NCBI GenBank assembly: GCA_964017185.1
Contig: OZ024869.1
Location: 61,096,761-61,160,760 of the forward strand
DNA: 64,000 nt
Origin: Rugalucina vietnamica
Taxonomy: Eukaryota; Mollusca; Bivalvia; Lucinida; Lucinidae
Reading direction: 5' to 3'
Part shown: positions 55,671 through 64,000 of the stretch, piece after piece
How positions within the stretch are numbered: the first letter of the stretch is position 1
Layout: every line of letters starts with the position of its first letter
Notes under the pieces: model-generated
Databases searched by the model: none
What the model saw: the letters and a program-made list of their open reading frames with translations, nothing else
What the model was told of the DNA's origin: nothing
Program-made: the position numbers and the translations under genes

Positions 55671-55900
55671 ATAAACAAACAGAATTAGCGTACAAAAAAC
55701 AAAAATCGGTCGTACCGCGACCGGGAATCGAACCACGGACCTCCTGCATTCCGGGCAGACGTGCTAACCATTACACCACCGCGGTCTTCCGATTCTGTAC
55801 GCCAATTTTAGCATCTATAAACCTTTTGACGTCATTGACGCTATTTAGCGGCCTATTATTTACCGCCATAGGCGACCCTATCATTTTCGGTTCTTTTCAT
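55671..55900 (-). mobile_element. tRNA-derived SINE (family C), copy 1
   Basis: The reverse complement has a tRNA-like head: acceptor pairing ACCGCGG with TCGCGGT, box A TGGTGTAATGGTTAG, an anticodon stem TCTGC/GCAGG, and box B GGTTCGATTCC. The ~110-bp flank (CGATTCTGTACGCC ... ATAGGCGACCCTATC) is part of the repeated unit. The T-stem carries a mismatch, so it is not a working tRNA gene. Confidence 0.78.
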
Positions 55901-56020
55901 TACCCACGGACGGCGGCCATTTTTATTTATTTTATTTATTTGGTTAGATTTACAGACGCTCTACTGCATCGGGAATAAGTATTTAAGAAACAGAGAACAG
56001 CACGATACAGGAAATTACAT

Positions 56021-56240
56021 AAACAAACAGAATTAGCGTACAAAAATCGGTCGTGCCGCGACCGGGAATCGAACCACGGACCTCCTGCATTCCGGGCAGA
56101 CGTGCTAACCATTACACCACCGCGGTCTTCCGATTCTGTACGCCAATTTTAGCATCTATAAACCTTTTGACGTCATTGACGCTATTTAGCGGCCCATTAT
56201 TTACCGCCATAGGCGACCCTATCATTTTCGGTTCTTTAAT
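56021..56240 (-). mobile_element. tRNA-derived SINE (family C), copy 2
   Basis: Near-identical to copy 1 over about 220 bp, starting at the shared AAACAAACAGAATTAGCGTAC. It is separated from copy 1 by a ~120-bp unrelated stretch, so the pair may be a local duplication rather than two insertions. Confidence 0.78.
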
Positions 56241-56407
56241 ATTGTTGTTGAAATTTACCAATGTGCCTGCAAAACATGTAAATCCGTGTTAGATTGTTCT
56301 TTTACTGTCTGAACTAGAAGACAAAATATAAGGTGGCCTCTTACAAATATAAGTGGCCGGTAAGAACTTTTGGCTAGTGTTTAAGCTTTTAAATTAGTTG
56401 TCACGTC

Positions 56408-57576
56408 TACTGAGCCAAACTTATAACGCAACATCGGTTTATTTTTAATGTTATACTTCGGTACATTATCAAATAAACTTTGTCTCTACTGAATTAGATT
56501 GCCGGGCGATCGACACATCTCACAACATCTTGGTTGTAACATTCTTTGCTAAGCATCTCAAGAAATTAATCATTTTTCAAAGGTAGGTCTTGGCAAAAAA
56601 TGAAATGCATTGTGATTTTCCAGAACGCGACATGTGACATGTATTCGTACCCTAGAAATTAATGTCGGTTTTCAGGATTACCACCTGCTCCACTTTAAAC
56701 AATGAATAATTTTACTGTCAGAAGATCATTTTTGAGCAGAGTTTACGATTCATTTCGCCCCCAACCATTCAAAGGTACAAATAGGCAAAGATCAGGAAAA
56801 GGCGCAATCAGAAAAAGATTCCCACTCCAAAACCGGGGTGGGAAAAAACCAAACCAACAATCAGGCACTTATACCATGAAACATATCGTAAGCCGAATGA
56901 GCAGCTATTTTCCCAATAGGTGGCCACTCAGTTACCTTAACTTAACTAAAAATATGAAAACATACATAAGGCGCCAACAGCACAAAAAAAAATTATACAC
57001 CAAAACATAAAACAAAAAGAACCACCACAGAAGTATCGACTTGGAACGATCAGTTTACACACATTTAAACATTTGAAGCAGACGTTCCTGGCCCAACAAT
57101 TGAATGTTATTGTGTTTTCTAACAATGCTGAATGACGGAATGAACATGCTTCCACAAAGGTTTTATTGACAATATTCGCCGTAAGAATTTTTCATTAATT
57201 CTATTGTCTATTGTGTTCAATGGAATGTTCAGTATTAAACGTTCAATTTTCAATGATGCAAACTTTGATTTAAAATTTTGGGTACAAATGGAAGGCATTT
57301 TGCAATAACCTCATCAAGCCTCACTGGACGATCCATAAAGAAGCAATTTGTGCTAAAACTGACTTCCAGAATCTCTCAGGAGGCGCATACCATCCAAATC
57401 ACCGTTTTTACCAATCAGATTCAAGCTCAGTGACCCATGCTCTGAAAACCAAAAATTTTGTACCCAATTTATTCACTGGCCATTGCTGATCAGCATATGT
57501 CTGGTAGACTGTCTTGCATTACATTAAAATGCGAAAAAATGCCATAACTGTGTTGCGTTATAAGTTTGGCTCAGTA
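56408..57576. mobile_element. DNA-transposon-like element with 24-bp perfect TIRs and TA flanks
   Basis: CTGAGCCAAACTTATAACGC at 56410 is the exact start of a 24-bp inverted repeat ending at 57574. Both ends are flanked by TA. The ~1.16-kb interior includes a 102-codon frame (56702-57010) rich in Arg/Lys that I do not recognise, and an internal foldback (about 57273-57470, TTTTGGGTACAAAT/TTTGTACCCAA). It fits a non-autonomous or decayed TA-targeting transposon. No transposase motif was seen. Confidence 0.7.
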
Positions 57577-57667
57577 TATATACAGTTTAGCTTAAAACAG
57601 ATGTTGGGTAGAAATCCCAGAAAATGGAAGCAACTTCCCTACATGACCATAACTGTCAACTTAGCTA

Positions 57668-57670
<3 letters not shown>

Positions 57671-57720
<50 letters not shown>
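57671..57720. repeat. (TA)n microsatellite
   Basis: About 25 TA units abutting the left end of the PLE-2 palindrome; a shorter (TA)n lies near its right end at 62584-62608. Confidence 0.95.
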
Positions 57721-57722
<2 letters not shown>

Positions 57723-57764
57723 AAGAAAGAATGAAATGAAGCAACAGCAACAATTTATTTCAGT

Positions 57765-57799
57765 CCTGTAGCGCTTTCACTTTACAGCTCTTCAGCAGG
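57765..57799 (-). ncRNA. Hammerhead ribozyme, PLE-2, left arm
   Basis: Minus strand: CCTG, CTGAAGA, GCTGTAAAGT, GAAA, GCGCTA, CAGG. Stem I CCTG/CAGG; core CUGAAGA (CUGANGA consensus) and GAAA; stem II three pairs including a G-U; stem III minimal GC/GC; predicted cleavage after UA. Sequence differs from PLE-1, while the architecture is the same. Confidence 0.8.
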
Positions 57800-58435
57800 A
57801 ACGTCGCCATATTGTTATGGCGTTACTAAAATTCAAATTCATAACGTCTTGACGTTATCTTTTACGGGAAATATAGATTAAAGGTTTGACGTCGCGGCAA
57901 AAACGTCAAAACTAAAATACAAGATATTTTTCATGCTCAACCCAGTAGAACCCGAAACTAATTCCGTGTGTGTATGCTCACGGCAAAAACGGCCTGGTTT
58001 AATGACCTGAACCAATTGATATATTAGAATGCTATTATGAAAGTATTCATAAGCAGCAAAATGTCTCGTTCTACCATGATGAGCACGAAAAAGGTTTAAT
58101 AACCATGTGTTTCTTTGTATAAACACTTAATTCATAAAACTAAACATATACGCAAACAGTGCGTAATTACATGATTCTGGGAAACCAGCACTGAGTGTTT
58201 CATTGTGAAAATTCAAATAAGCACAAAAGTTAACCAGCCAATTGACAGTCACGAAAATTAAACTCAACATTAGTCGCACAATGCAGAGAACACAGACTAA
58301 ATGGAATACGACCATTTAAGACACAACCATGCACACTACGAAATGCGATAATTTTCAACTGACTTCCTGCGAGTTGTACATGTATGCACAACTCACATGA
58401 AACTAGCAACTATCGCTGTTCCAAACTAGGATTCA

Positions 58436-58437
<2 letters not shown>

Positions 58438-58502
<65 letters not shown>
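58438..58502. repeat. Poly-A tract (about 65 nt)
   Basis: Inside the PLE-2 left arm. Its counterpart in the right arm (61752-61833) is about 82 nt of T, so the arms are not exact copies here. Confidence 0.95.
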
Positions 58503-58503
<1 letters not shown>

Positions 58504-59110
58504 CAATATTGCGGTACCAGCGAGAGTTCCGGGTTTTATGAATAAAGACAGAATTTATGGGTAGTTCCCCTTGGAATTAGAAAAAACATCTATTTCATAT
58601 TCATTAGAATAATCTGCAGTTGATATTGAATTGAAGAAAAATAATATGAAATAAAATAATATAACTTTAACATTAAATCCCACTTTACACAATAACTACA
58701 ACAATATTTGAGATATTACGTTTAAAAGGAAATAATTAAGAATTTGAAAGACACTCGATACATTCCATAAATTCCTCATACGTAAAGATTATGGCGATTA
58801 TCATGTTAAAATATATTGAAATTTACGTCCTACTAAACCATTGTTTATGTAAAACATTACGGTAAAAGAACATTGATTCGTACAGATCCAAAACGTCAAA
58901 CATTGCAACAATATGGAGAATGACTTGGAAAGACTAAAAGTTAGTTACACCATCAAAAAGAACATAGCTCTGATATATACAGAATACTCATAAAAGCATA
59001 GCCCTCCCCCGGGACCGGAGAGTTAGAAATGTGTGTTGCAACATTTTGGGAATGCAAGTTTAAATATCGTGACTGTAACAAGCTGATTGGCAGTTATCCA
59101 CACATACAAT

Positions 59111-60074
59111 TTACATACATGAGTTCAAATCTGGTTTAAGGGCATGTATAAGATACCGCTCTTTTTCATCTCTTAATGATGCATTGTTATTCAGTACCTT
59201 ATAAATTGGAAACACTTTGAACTTGTCATTTGCGCAATTATGAAAATGCTTATTTACTTTAAGCACTCTAAACTCATCTCTTATGGTTTGTTGTCTATGC
59301 AATGTCATACGCTTACGCAATTCATTGCTAGTCTGTCCTATATAAAAACTATTACAATTATCACACATAAGTGCATATATCACATTTTTAGTGTCACAGT
59401 TCATGTTATGTTTAACTGTAAAAGTTTTTCCATTACCAAAAGTATATGACTGGCCTTCGATAATAATTTGACATGTTTTACATCTACTTTTACCACACTT
59501 TTCCACGCATGCTTTTGTTTCTGTATAATCAAATTTTGAAGCAGAAAGAATTTGTTTTAAATTTTTCGGCTGTCTTTTACTATTGATTATAGGCTTTTTG
59601 GCTAATACATTTATCATTTTGTCACTATTGTGTAAAAATAACTGTTCACATGCCCTCACGACTGGAAAAATGTTTGTATTTCGCGGATTGAACGTTGTTA
59701 CACATGGTATAACTTCCCCCTTGCGTTCTGATTTTCGATTGTCTCCTTTTATCGGTCCTTTCTCAATCGCTCGCGAAATGCCATTTCTTATTAGCTCATC
59801 TGGATAACCTTGTTTTCTAAGGTATGTGGAAAGTTCTTCAAGTCGCTGTCCCTGTAATGTTTTATCGGTTACAATTGTCACCACACGCGATGCAAGACTA
59901 AACGGGATATTCACCTTTGTATGTCTAGGATGACATGAATGAAAATTTAAGTAATTGTGCGTGTCCGTTGGTTTACTGTAGATGTCACATGTGATTTTAT
60001 TTTCTGATAATTTAACTAAAACATCCAGAAATGGAATACCTATCGTACTTGAATCCATTGTAAAGTTTATATCC
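59111..60074 (-). CDS. PLE-2 RT C-terminus plus GIY-YIG endonuclease (left copy)
   Basis: 315 codons from an internal ATG at 60058. It contains TIGIPFLDVLVKLSENK, SCHPRHTKVNIPFSLASR, a Cys-rich linker (CVEKCGKSRCKTC) and GIY-YIG (YALMCDNCNSFYIGQTSNEL, then LRKRMTLH, DEKERYL, KPDLN). No stops. The RT catalytic box is missing because the copy is truncated just upstream. The encoded protein is identical to that of the right arm. Confidence 0.9.
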
Positions 60075-60075
60075 T

Positions 60076-61143
60076 ACGCTGAGGAATGACTGGAAGCGGT
60101 TTCTTGATGATTGTTTCGTCATTTGGAACAACGACGTAGATATTGATGATTTCTTTCGGGATCTAAACAATTTACACAAGGATATAAACTTTACAATGGA
60201 TTCAAGTACGATAGGTATTCCATTTCTGGATGTTTTAGTTAAATTATCAGAAAATAAAATCACATGTGACATCTACAGTAAACCAACGGACACGCACAAT
60301 TACTTAAATTTTCATTCATGTCATCCTAGACATACAAAGGTGAATATCCCGTTTAGTCTTGCATCGCGTGTGGTGACAATTGTAACCGATAAAACATTAC
60401 AGGGACAGCGACTTGAAGAACTTTCCACATACCTTAGAAAACAAGGTTATCCAGATGAGCTAATAAGAAATGGCATTTCGCGAGCGATTGAGAAAGGACC
60501 GATAAAAGGAGACAATCGAAAATCAGAACGCAAGGGGGAAGTTATACCATGTGTAACAACGTTCAATCCGCGAAATACAAACATTTTTCCAGTCGTGAGG
60601 GCATGTGAACAGTTATTTTTACACAATAGTGACAAAATGATAAATGTATTAGCCAAAAAGCCTATAATCAATAGTAAAAGACAGCCGAAAAATTTAAAAC
60701 AAATTCTTTCTGCTTCAAAATTTGATTATACAGAAACAAAAGCATGCGTGGAAAAGTGTGGTAAAAGTAGATGTAAAACATGTCAAATTATTATCGAAGG
60801 CCAGTCATATACTTTTGGTAATGGAAAAACTTTTACAGTTAAACATAACATGAACTGTGACACTAAAAATGTGATATATGCACTTATGTGTGATAATTGT
60901 AATAGTTTTTATATAGGACAGACTAGCAATGAATTGCGTAAGCGTATGACATTGCATAGACAACAAACCATAAGAGATGAGTTTAGAGTGCTTAAAGTAA
61001 ATAAGCATTTTCATAATTGCGCAAATGACAAGTTCAAAGTGTTTCCAATTTATAAGGTACTGAATAACAATGCATCATTAAGAGATGAAAAAGAGCGGTA
61101 TCTTATACATGCCCTTAAACCAGATTTGAACTCATGTATGTAA
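60076..61143 (+). CDS. PLE-2 RT (motif C onward) plus GIY-YIG endonuclease (right copy)
   Basis: The partial frame opens with WKRFLDDCFVIW, the PLE RT catalytic box (DD at 60106-60111), then runs without interruption through TIGIPFLDVLV, the Cys-rich linker and the GIY-YIG domain to TAA after NSCM. The N-terminal RT motifs are absent. The open frame from the catalytic box to the end suggests a young copy. Confidence 0.92.
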   Translation, partial: TLRNDWKRFLDDCFVIWNNDVDIDDFFRDLNNLHKDINFTMDSSTIGIPFLDVLVKLSENKITCDIYSKPTDTHNYLNFHSCHPRHTKVNIPFSLASRVVTIVTDKTLQGQRLEELSTYLRKQGYPDELIRNGISRAIEKGPIKGDNRKSERKGEVIPCVTTFNPRNTNIFPVVRACEQLFLHNSDKMINVLAKKPIINSKRQPKNLKQILSASKFDYTETKACVEKCGKSRCKTCQIIIEGQSYTFGNGKTFTVKHNMNCDTKNVIYALMCDNCNSFYIGQTSNELRKRMTLHRQQTIRDEFRVLKVNKHFHNCANDKFKVFPIYKVLNNNASLRDEKERYLIHALKPDLNSCM

Positions 61144-61750
61144 ATTGTATGTGTGGATAACTGCCAATCAGCTTGTTACAGTCACGATATTTAAACTTGC
61201 ATTCCCAAAATGTTGCAACACACATTTCTAACTCTCCGGTCCCGGGGGAGGGCTATGCTTTTATGAGTATTCTGTATATATCAGAGCTATGTTCTTTTTG
61301 ATGGTGTAACTAACTTTTAGTCTTTCCAAGTCATTCTCCATATTGTTGCAATGTTTGACGTTTTGGATCTGTACGAATCAATGTTCTTTTACCGTAATGT
61401 TTTACATAAACAATGGTTTAGTAGGACGTAAATTTCAATATATTTTAACATGATAATCGCCATAATCTTTACGTATGAGGAATTTATGGAATGTATCGAG
61501 TGTCTTTCAAATTCTTAATTATTTCCTTTTAAACGTAATATCTCAAATATTGTTGTAGTTATTGTGTAAAGTGGGATTTAATGTTAAAGTTATATTATTT
61601 TATTTCATATTATTTTTCTTCAATTCAATATCAACTGCAGATTATTCTAATGAATATGAAATAGATGTTTTTTCTAATTCCAAGGGGAACTACCCATAAA
61701 TTCTGTCTTTATTCATAAAACCCGGAACTCTCGCTGGTACCGCAATATTG

Positions 61751-61751
<1 letters not shown>

Positions 61752-61833
<82 letters not shown>
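61752..61833. repeat. Poly-T tract (about 82 nt)
   Basis: Mirror of the A-run at 58438-58502, with a different length. Confidence 0.95.
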
Positions 61834-61835
<2 letters not shown>

Positions 61836-62471
61836 TGAATCCTAGTTTGGAACAGCGATAGTTGCTAGTTTCATGTGAGTTGTGCATACATGTACAACTC
61901 GCAGGAAGTCAGTTGAAAATTATCGCATTTCGTAGTGTGCATGGTTGTGTCTTAAATGGTCGTATTCCATTTAGTCTGTGTTCTCTGCATTGTGCGACTA
62001 ATGTTGAGTTTAATTTTCGTGACTGTCAATTGGCTGGTTAACTTTTGTGCTTATTTGAATTTTCACAATGAAACACTCAGTGCTGGTTTCCCAGAATCAT
62101 GTAATTACGCACTGTTTGCGTATATGTTTAGTTTTATGAATTAAGTGTTTATACAAAGAAACACATGGTTATTAAACCTTTTTCGTGCTCATCATGGTAG
62201 AACGAGACATTTTGCTGCTTATGAATACTTTCATAATAGCATTCTAATATATCAATTGGTTCAGGTCATTAAACCAGGCCGTTTTTGCCGTGAGCATACA
62301 CACACGGAATTAGTTTCGGGTTCTACTGGGTTGAGCATGAAAAATATCTTGTATTTTAGTTTTGACGTTTTTGCCGCGACGTCAAACCTTTAATCTATAT
62401 TTCCCGTAAAAGATAACGTCAAGACGTTATGAATTTGAATTTTAGTAACGCCATAACAATATGGCGACGTT

Positions 62472-62506
62472 CCTGCTGAAGAGCTGTAAAGTGAAAGCGC
62501 TACAGG
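62472..62506 (+). ncRNA. Hammerhead ribozyme, PLE-2, right arm
   Basis: CCTG 62472-62475, CTGAAGA 62476-62482, stem II GCTGTAAAGT 62483-62492, GAAA 62493-62496, GCGC 62497-62500, TA 62501-62502, CAGG 62503-62506. Predicted cleavage follows A62502. Identical to the left-arm copy. Confidence 0.82.
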
Positions 62507-62577
62507 ACTGAAATAAATTGTTGCTGTTGCTTCATTTCATTCTTTCTTCCTATCATTACCGACACAAGGACTTGTTG

Positions 62578-62583
<6 letters not shown>

Positions 62584-62608
<25 letters not shown>
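62584..62608. repeat. (TA)n microsatellite
   Basis: About 12 TA units right of the PLE-2 terminus. Confidence 0.9.
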
Positions 62609-62653
62609 GTAAATAAAAAGTTCTTTAGAATGCACAATTTTTTTATTTCGTAT

Positions 62654-62692
62654 GGCTGACCGGTTTCATGATAAATATCAATTTTCAAAGCC
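62654..62692 (-). ncRNA. Degenerate hammerhead-like motif (possible third PLE relic)
   Basis: Minus strand: GGCT, TTGAAAA, a TGATATTTATCA hairpin, GAAA, CCGGTC, AGCC. Stem I GGCT/AGCC, a 5-bp stem II, GAAA and CCGGTC are all in hammerhead order. The core half is TTGAAAA instead of CUGANGA (two deviations), so activity is doubtful. Nearby GACG-rich words (62745-62765) resemble pLTR sequence. Confidence 0.4.
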
Positions 62693-63072
62693 TTTTAAAA
62701 CATATGATCGTAATGAAAGTAAAATGGCGTCCTGTTGTCAAGCGACACGACGTAACGTAACGTCAAAAACTTCCTTCCGTTAAATACATTGCATGTAACG
62801 AATTTTTTGTTTGAAAACGTCGTAAATACAATGTACGTCATATGTCTCAAAACTATACACAAAAATATTAAATATCAATGTAAAGAGTTCAGTTTAGGTT
62901 TATATATAGTTCCATTTAGTGATATTCTGAGAAATCGGAACATTAATAATCTGTTTAAGTATGTGACTGATATAATGGGTGTTCAACCGCTGATTTATTA
63001 ATGGTTAACAGGTTAAACGTTTAATCAATACTATTTCCTCTTTTCTCTTCATTTTTAGAATCACCTAATGTG
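62693..63072. other. Unassigned sequence
   Basis: A 70-codon plus frame at 62789-63001 is not recognised. It may be pLTR remnant or flank of the ORF to the right. Confidence 0.4.
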
Positions 63073-63990
63073 TCACATATGAGTGTTTTTCGAAGATAAC
63101 CTTTGTTGCATCTGCATGGATGGAGTCCGTAGGAGATCGCTATATTCTACCCAGTTTATCAAGGTAGGAATACGTGCGTATCTAGAGAGGGCTGGCATTT
63201 CTTGTTTCTTCTTTCTACGCGATCGTTTCACGTTTAATTTTAAATCTTTAATAAAACTCGAAATTGCTGACTGTTCGGTTGTTTTATCTGTTTTAATGTC
63301 CTTTCTAATTGTCAGTTTGTTTGCTTTTGATTTCGAAACTTGTTTGGCTTTGTCTACAATTGCACTGAAATTAAAAGCTGGGGGCTGCACATTTTTGAAC
63401 TTGGGCAACACAAATTTATGATGTTTTGCGGGCATTGGTTTTACAGTGACAGGAGACTGAGGTCTATGTTCTTGAGTGTGTATGCTCTGTTCCACATTAC
63501 TGGAGAGTTTTACCTCGATTGTCCGATTATGTTCCTTCTCCGCAAGAGGTAGGCCATCCGTTTCGTTTGAACACATAAAGAAATTTGCATCTTCAATATC
63601 AATACAGTTAGCTTGCATTTCATCTGACTCGGTTCCTGGTTTATTTTTCGTGTTAGCATTAGTATTCCGGACTGCTTCTGTAATTGCAACGGGTATCAAT
63701 GAATTCGCTTCCACTAAGTTTTTGCCATTCTTCTCATCTGTCACACTTTTTTCGTGCTTCCGTTTCGGCGTTTTGATGATTCCGACCAATTTAACATTCT
63801 TTTTGAAAGCCTTGGGCTTTAGTTTTACACCTTTTAGCCTATTGGCTTTCTTCACATATACAGCAGCATTTTTCACAGTTTTGACGGATAAACGTGTACC
63901 TGTGTCTCTGGTTACAGGCCTAGATCTATTGTCTCTAGTTATCGGTCTTGATCTAGGAGTGTTTTGATGTTTCTCTTTTCTACTCTGCAT
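63073..63990 (-). CDS. Hypothetical basic 305-codon protein at the window edge
   Basis: An uninterrupted minus frame from ATG 63990 to 63073. It is very rich in Lys and Arg (for example KPKAFKKNVKLVG, VKRSRRKKKQ), with a short internal repeat (SRPITRD, SRPVTRD) at the N-terminus and a slightly hydrophobic C-terminus (TLINWVEYSDLL). Likely nuclear or nucleic-acid-binding by composition only. I recognise no domain. It may be a host exon or ORF1 of another retroelement, and may extend past the window. Confidence 0.5.
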   Translation of the reverse strand: MQSRKEKHQNTPRSRPITRDNRSRPVTRDTGTRLSVKTVKNAAVYVKKANRLKGVKLKPKAFKKNVKLVGIIKTPKRKHEKSVTDEKNGKNLVEANSLIPVAITEAVRNTNANTKNKPGTESDEMQANCIDIEDANFFMCSNETDGLPLAEKEHNRTIEVKLSSNVEQSIHTQEHRPQSPVTVKPMPAKHHKFVLPKFKNVQPPAFNFSAIVDKAKQVSKSKANKLTIRKDIKTDKTTEQSAISSFIKDLKLNVKRSRRKKKQEMPALSRYARIPTLINWVEYSDLLRTPSMQMQQRLSSKNTHM

Positions 63991-64000
63991 CGTTATTTTG

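Larger units (their letters stand above)
57718..60074 (-). mobile_element. Penelope-like element PLE-2, left arm of a head-to-head palindrome
   Basis: This arm is the near-perfect reverse complement of 60180-62553. It carries the end of the RT, the GIY-YIG domain, a long 3' region with an A-run and a terminal hammerhead ribozyme. The 5' truncation point is at 60074, inside the RT gene. The palindrome stops exactly at the element's 3' terminus on both sides. Confidence 0.92.
60075..62553 (+). mobile_element. Penelope-like element PLE-2, right arm plus 105-bp unique centre
   Basis: The 105-bp centre (60075-60179) belongs to this copy. It encodes RT sequence just upstream of where the left copy begins. 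From 60180 on, the sequence mirrors the left arm to the terminus GAAATAAATTGTTGC ... CTTTCTTCC at about 62550. Truncation at 60075 is within the RT. Confidence 0.92.

Noticed and set aside
55720..55795. Functional tRNA gene on the minus strand
   Set aside because: The T-stem has a mismatch and the unit is duplicated with a long shared flank, which fits a tRNA-derived repeat.
58127..58315. Small ORFs in the PLE-2 3' region (also 57878-58126 and their mirror copies)
   Set aside because: Short, no domain, located in the element's 3' noncoding region; duplicated only because the arm is duplicated.
61690..61887. Poly-lysine ORF
   Set aside because: Antisense reading of the poly-T tract.
57718..62553. 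Assembly foldback artefact as the explanation of the palindrome
   Set aside because: The arms stop at the element terminus and differ in homopolymer length; not excluded, but less likely than a real inverted dimer.

Overview
The window is eukaryotic, AT-rich and dominated by transposable elements. No host gene could be assigned with confidence. The mix of elements points to a marine invertebrate, most likely a bivalve mollusc: Penelope-like elements (PLEs) with hammerhead ribozymes, a Ngaro-type tyrosine-recombinase retrotransposon, a Ty3/gypsy element, L1/Tx1-like and other LINEs, several tRNA-derived SINE families, TA-flanked MITEs and long microsatellites. The taxon is an inference from repeat content, not from a gene.

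Layout. 1-4.3 kb: a TATG microsatellite/minisatellite block, a small foldback element, a poly-T tract and a ~220-bp tandem repeat. 4.9-9.4 kb (minus strand): a decayed L1/Tx1-like LINE with ORF1 zinc knuckles, endonuclease, reverse transcriptase (RT) and a C-terminal zinc motif. 9.8-16 kb (minus): a Ty3/gypsy gag-pol element, damaged by a few point lesions but carrying what looks like a textbook -1 frameshift signal between gag and pol. 17-19.5 kb: two tandem tRNA-SINEs, an inverted pair of an unrecognised coding-like segment, and another SINE. 19.7-21.3 kb (plus): a second, 5'-truncated LINE RT. 21.6-28.1 kb (minus): a nearly intact Ngaro-type element with split direct repeats (A1, B1-A2-B2) and four ORFs (Gag-like, RT/RNase H, tyrosine recombinase, SGNH hydrolase).

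28-51 kb is mostly unassigned sequence studded with SINEs, MITEs, a LINE 3' tail, tandem repeats and a strange domain at 35.4-38.2 kb built from degenerate TACG/CGTA words, with a 1.2-kb foldback inside it. 51.3-55.7 kb: a PLE with an inverted terminal piece, two direct LTR-like repeats (pLTRs), ORF1, RT and GIY-YIG endonuclease, and three copies of a hammerhead ribozyme. 55.7-57.6 kb: two copies of another tRNA-SINE and a 1.2-kb TA-flanked inverted-repeat element. 57.7-62.6 kb: a second PLE present as a near-perfect head-to-head palindrome with 2.36-kb arms, each ending in a different hammerhead ribozyme. The right edge holds a 305-codon basic ORF of unknown function.

The most rewarding signals are RNA-level ones. 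These are a UUUAAAC slippery heptamer followed after 6 nt by a potential H-type pseudoknot in the gypsy element, and two different hammerhead ribozyme families in the PLEs, including one copy with a mutated core residue.
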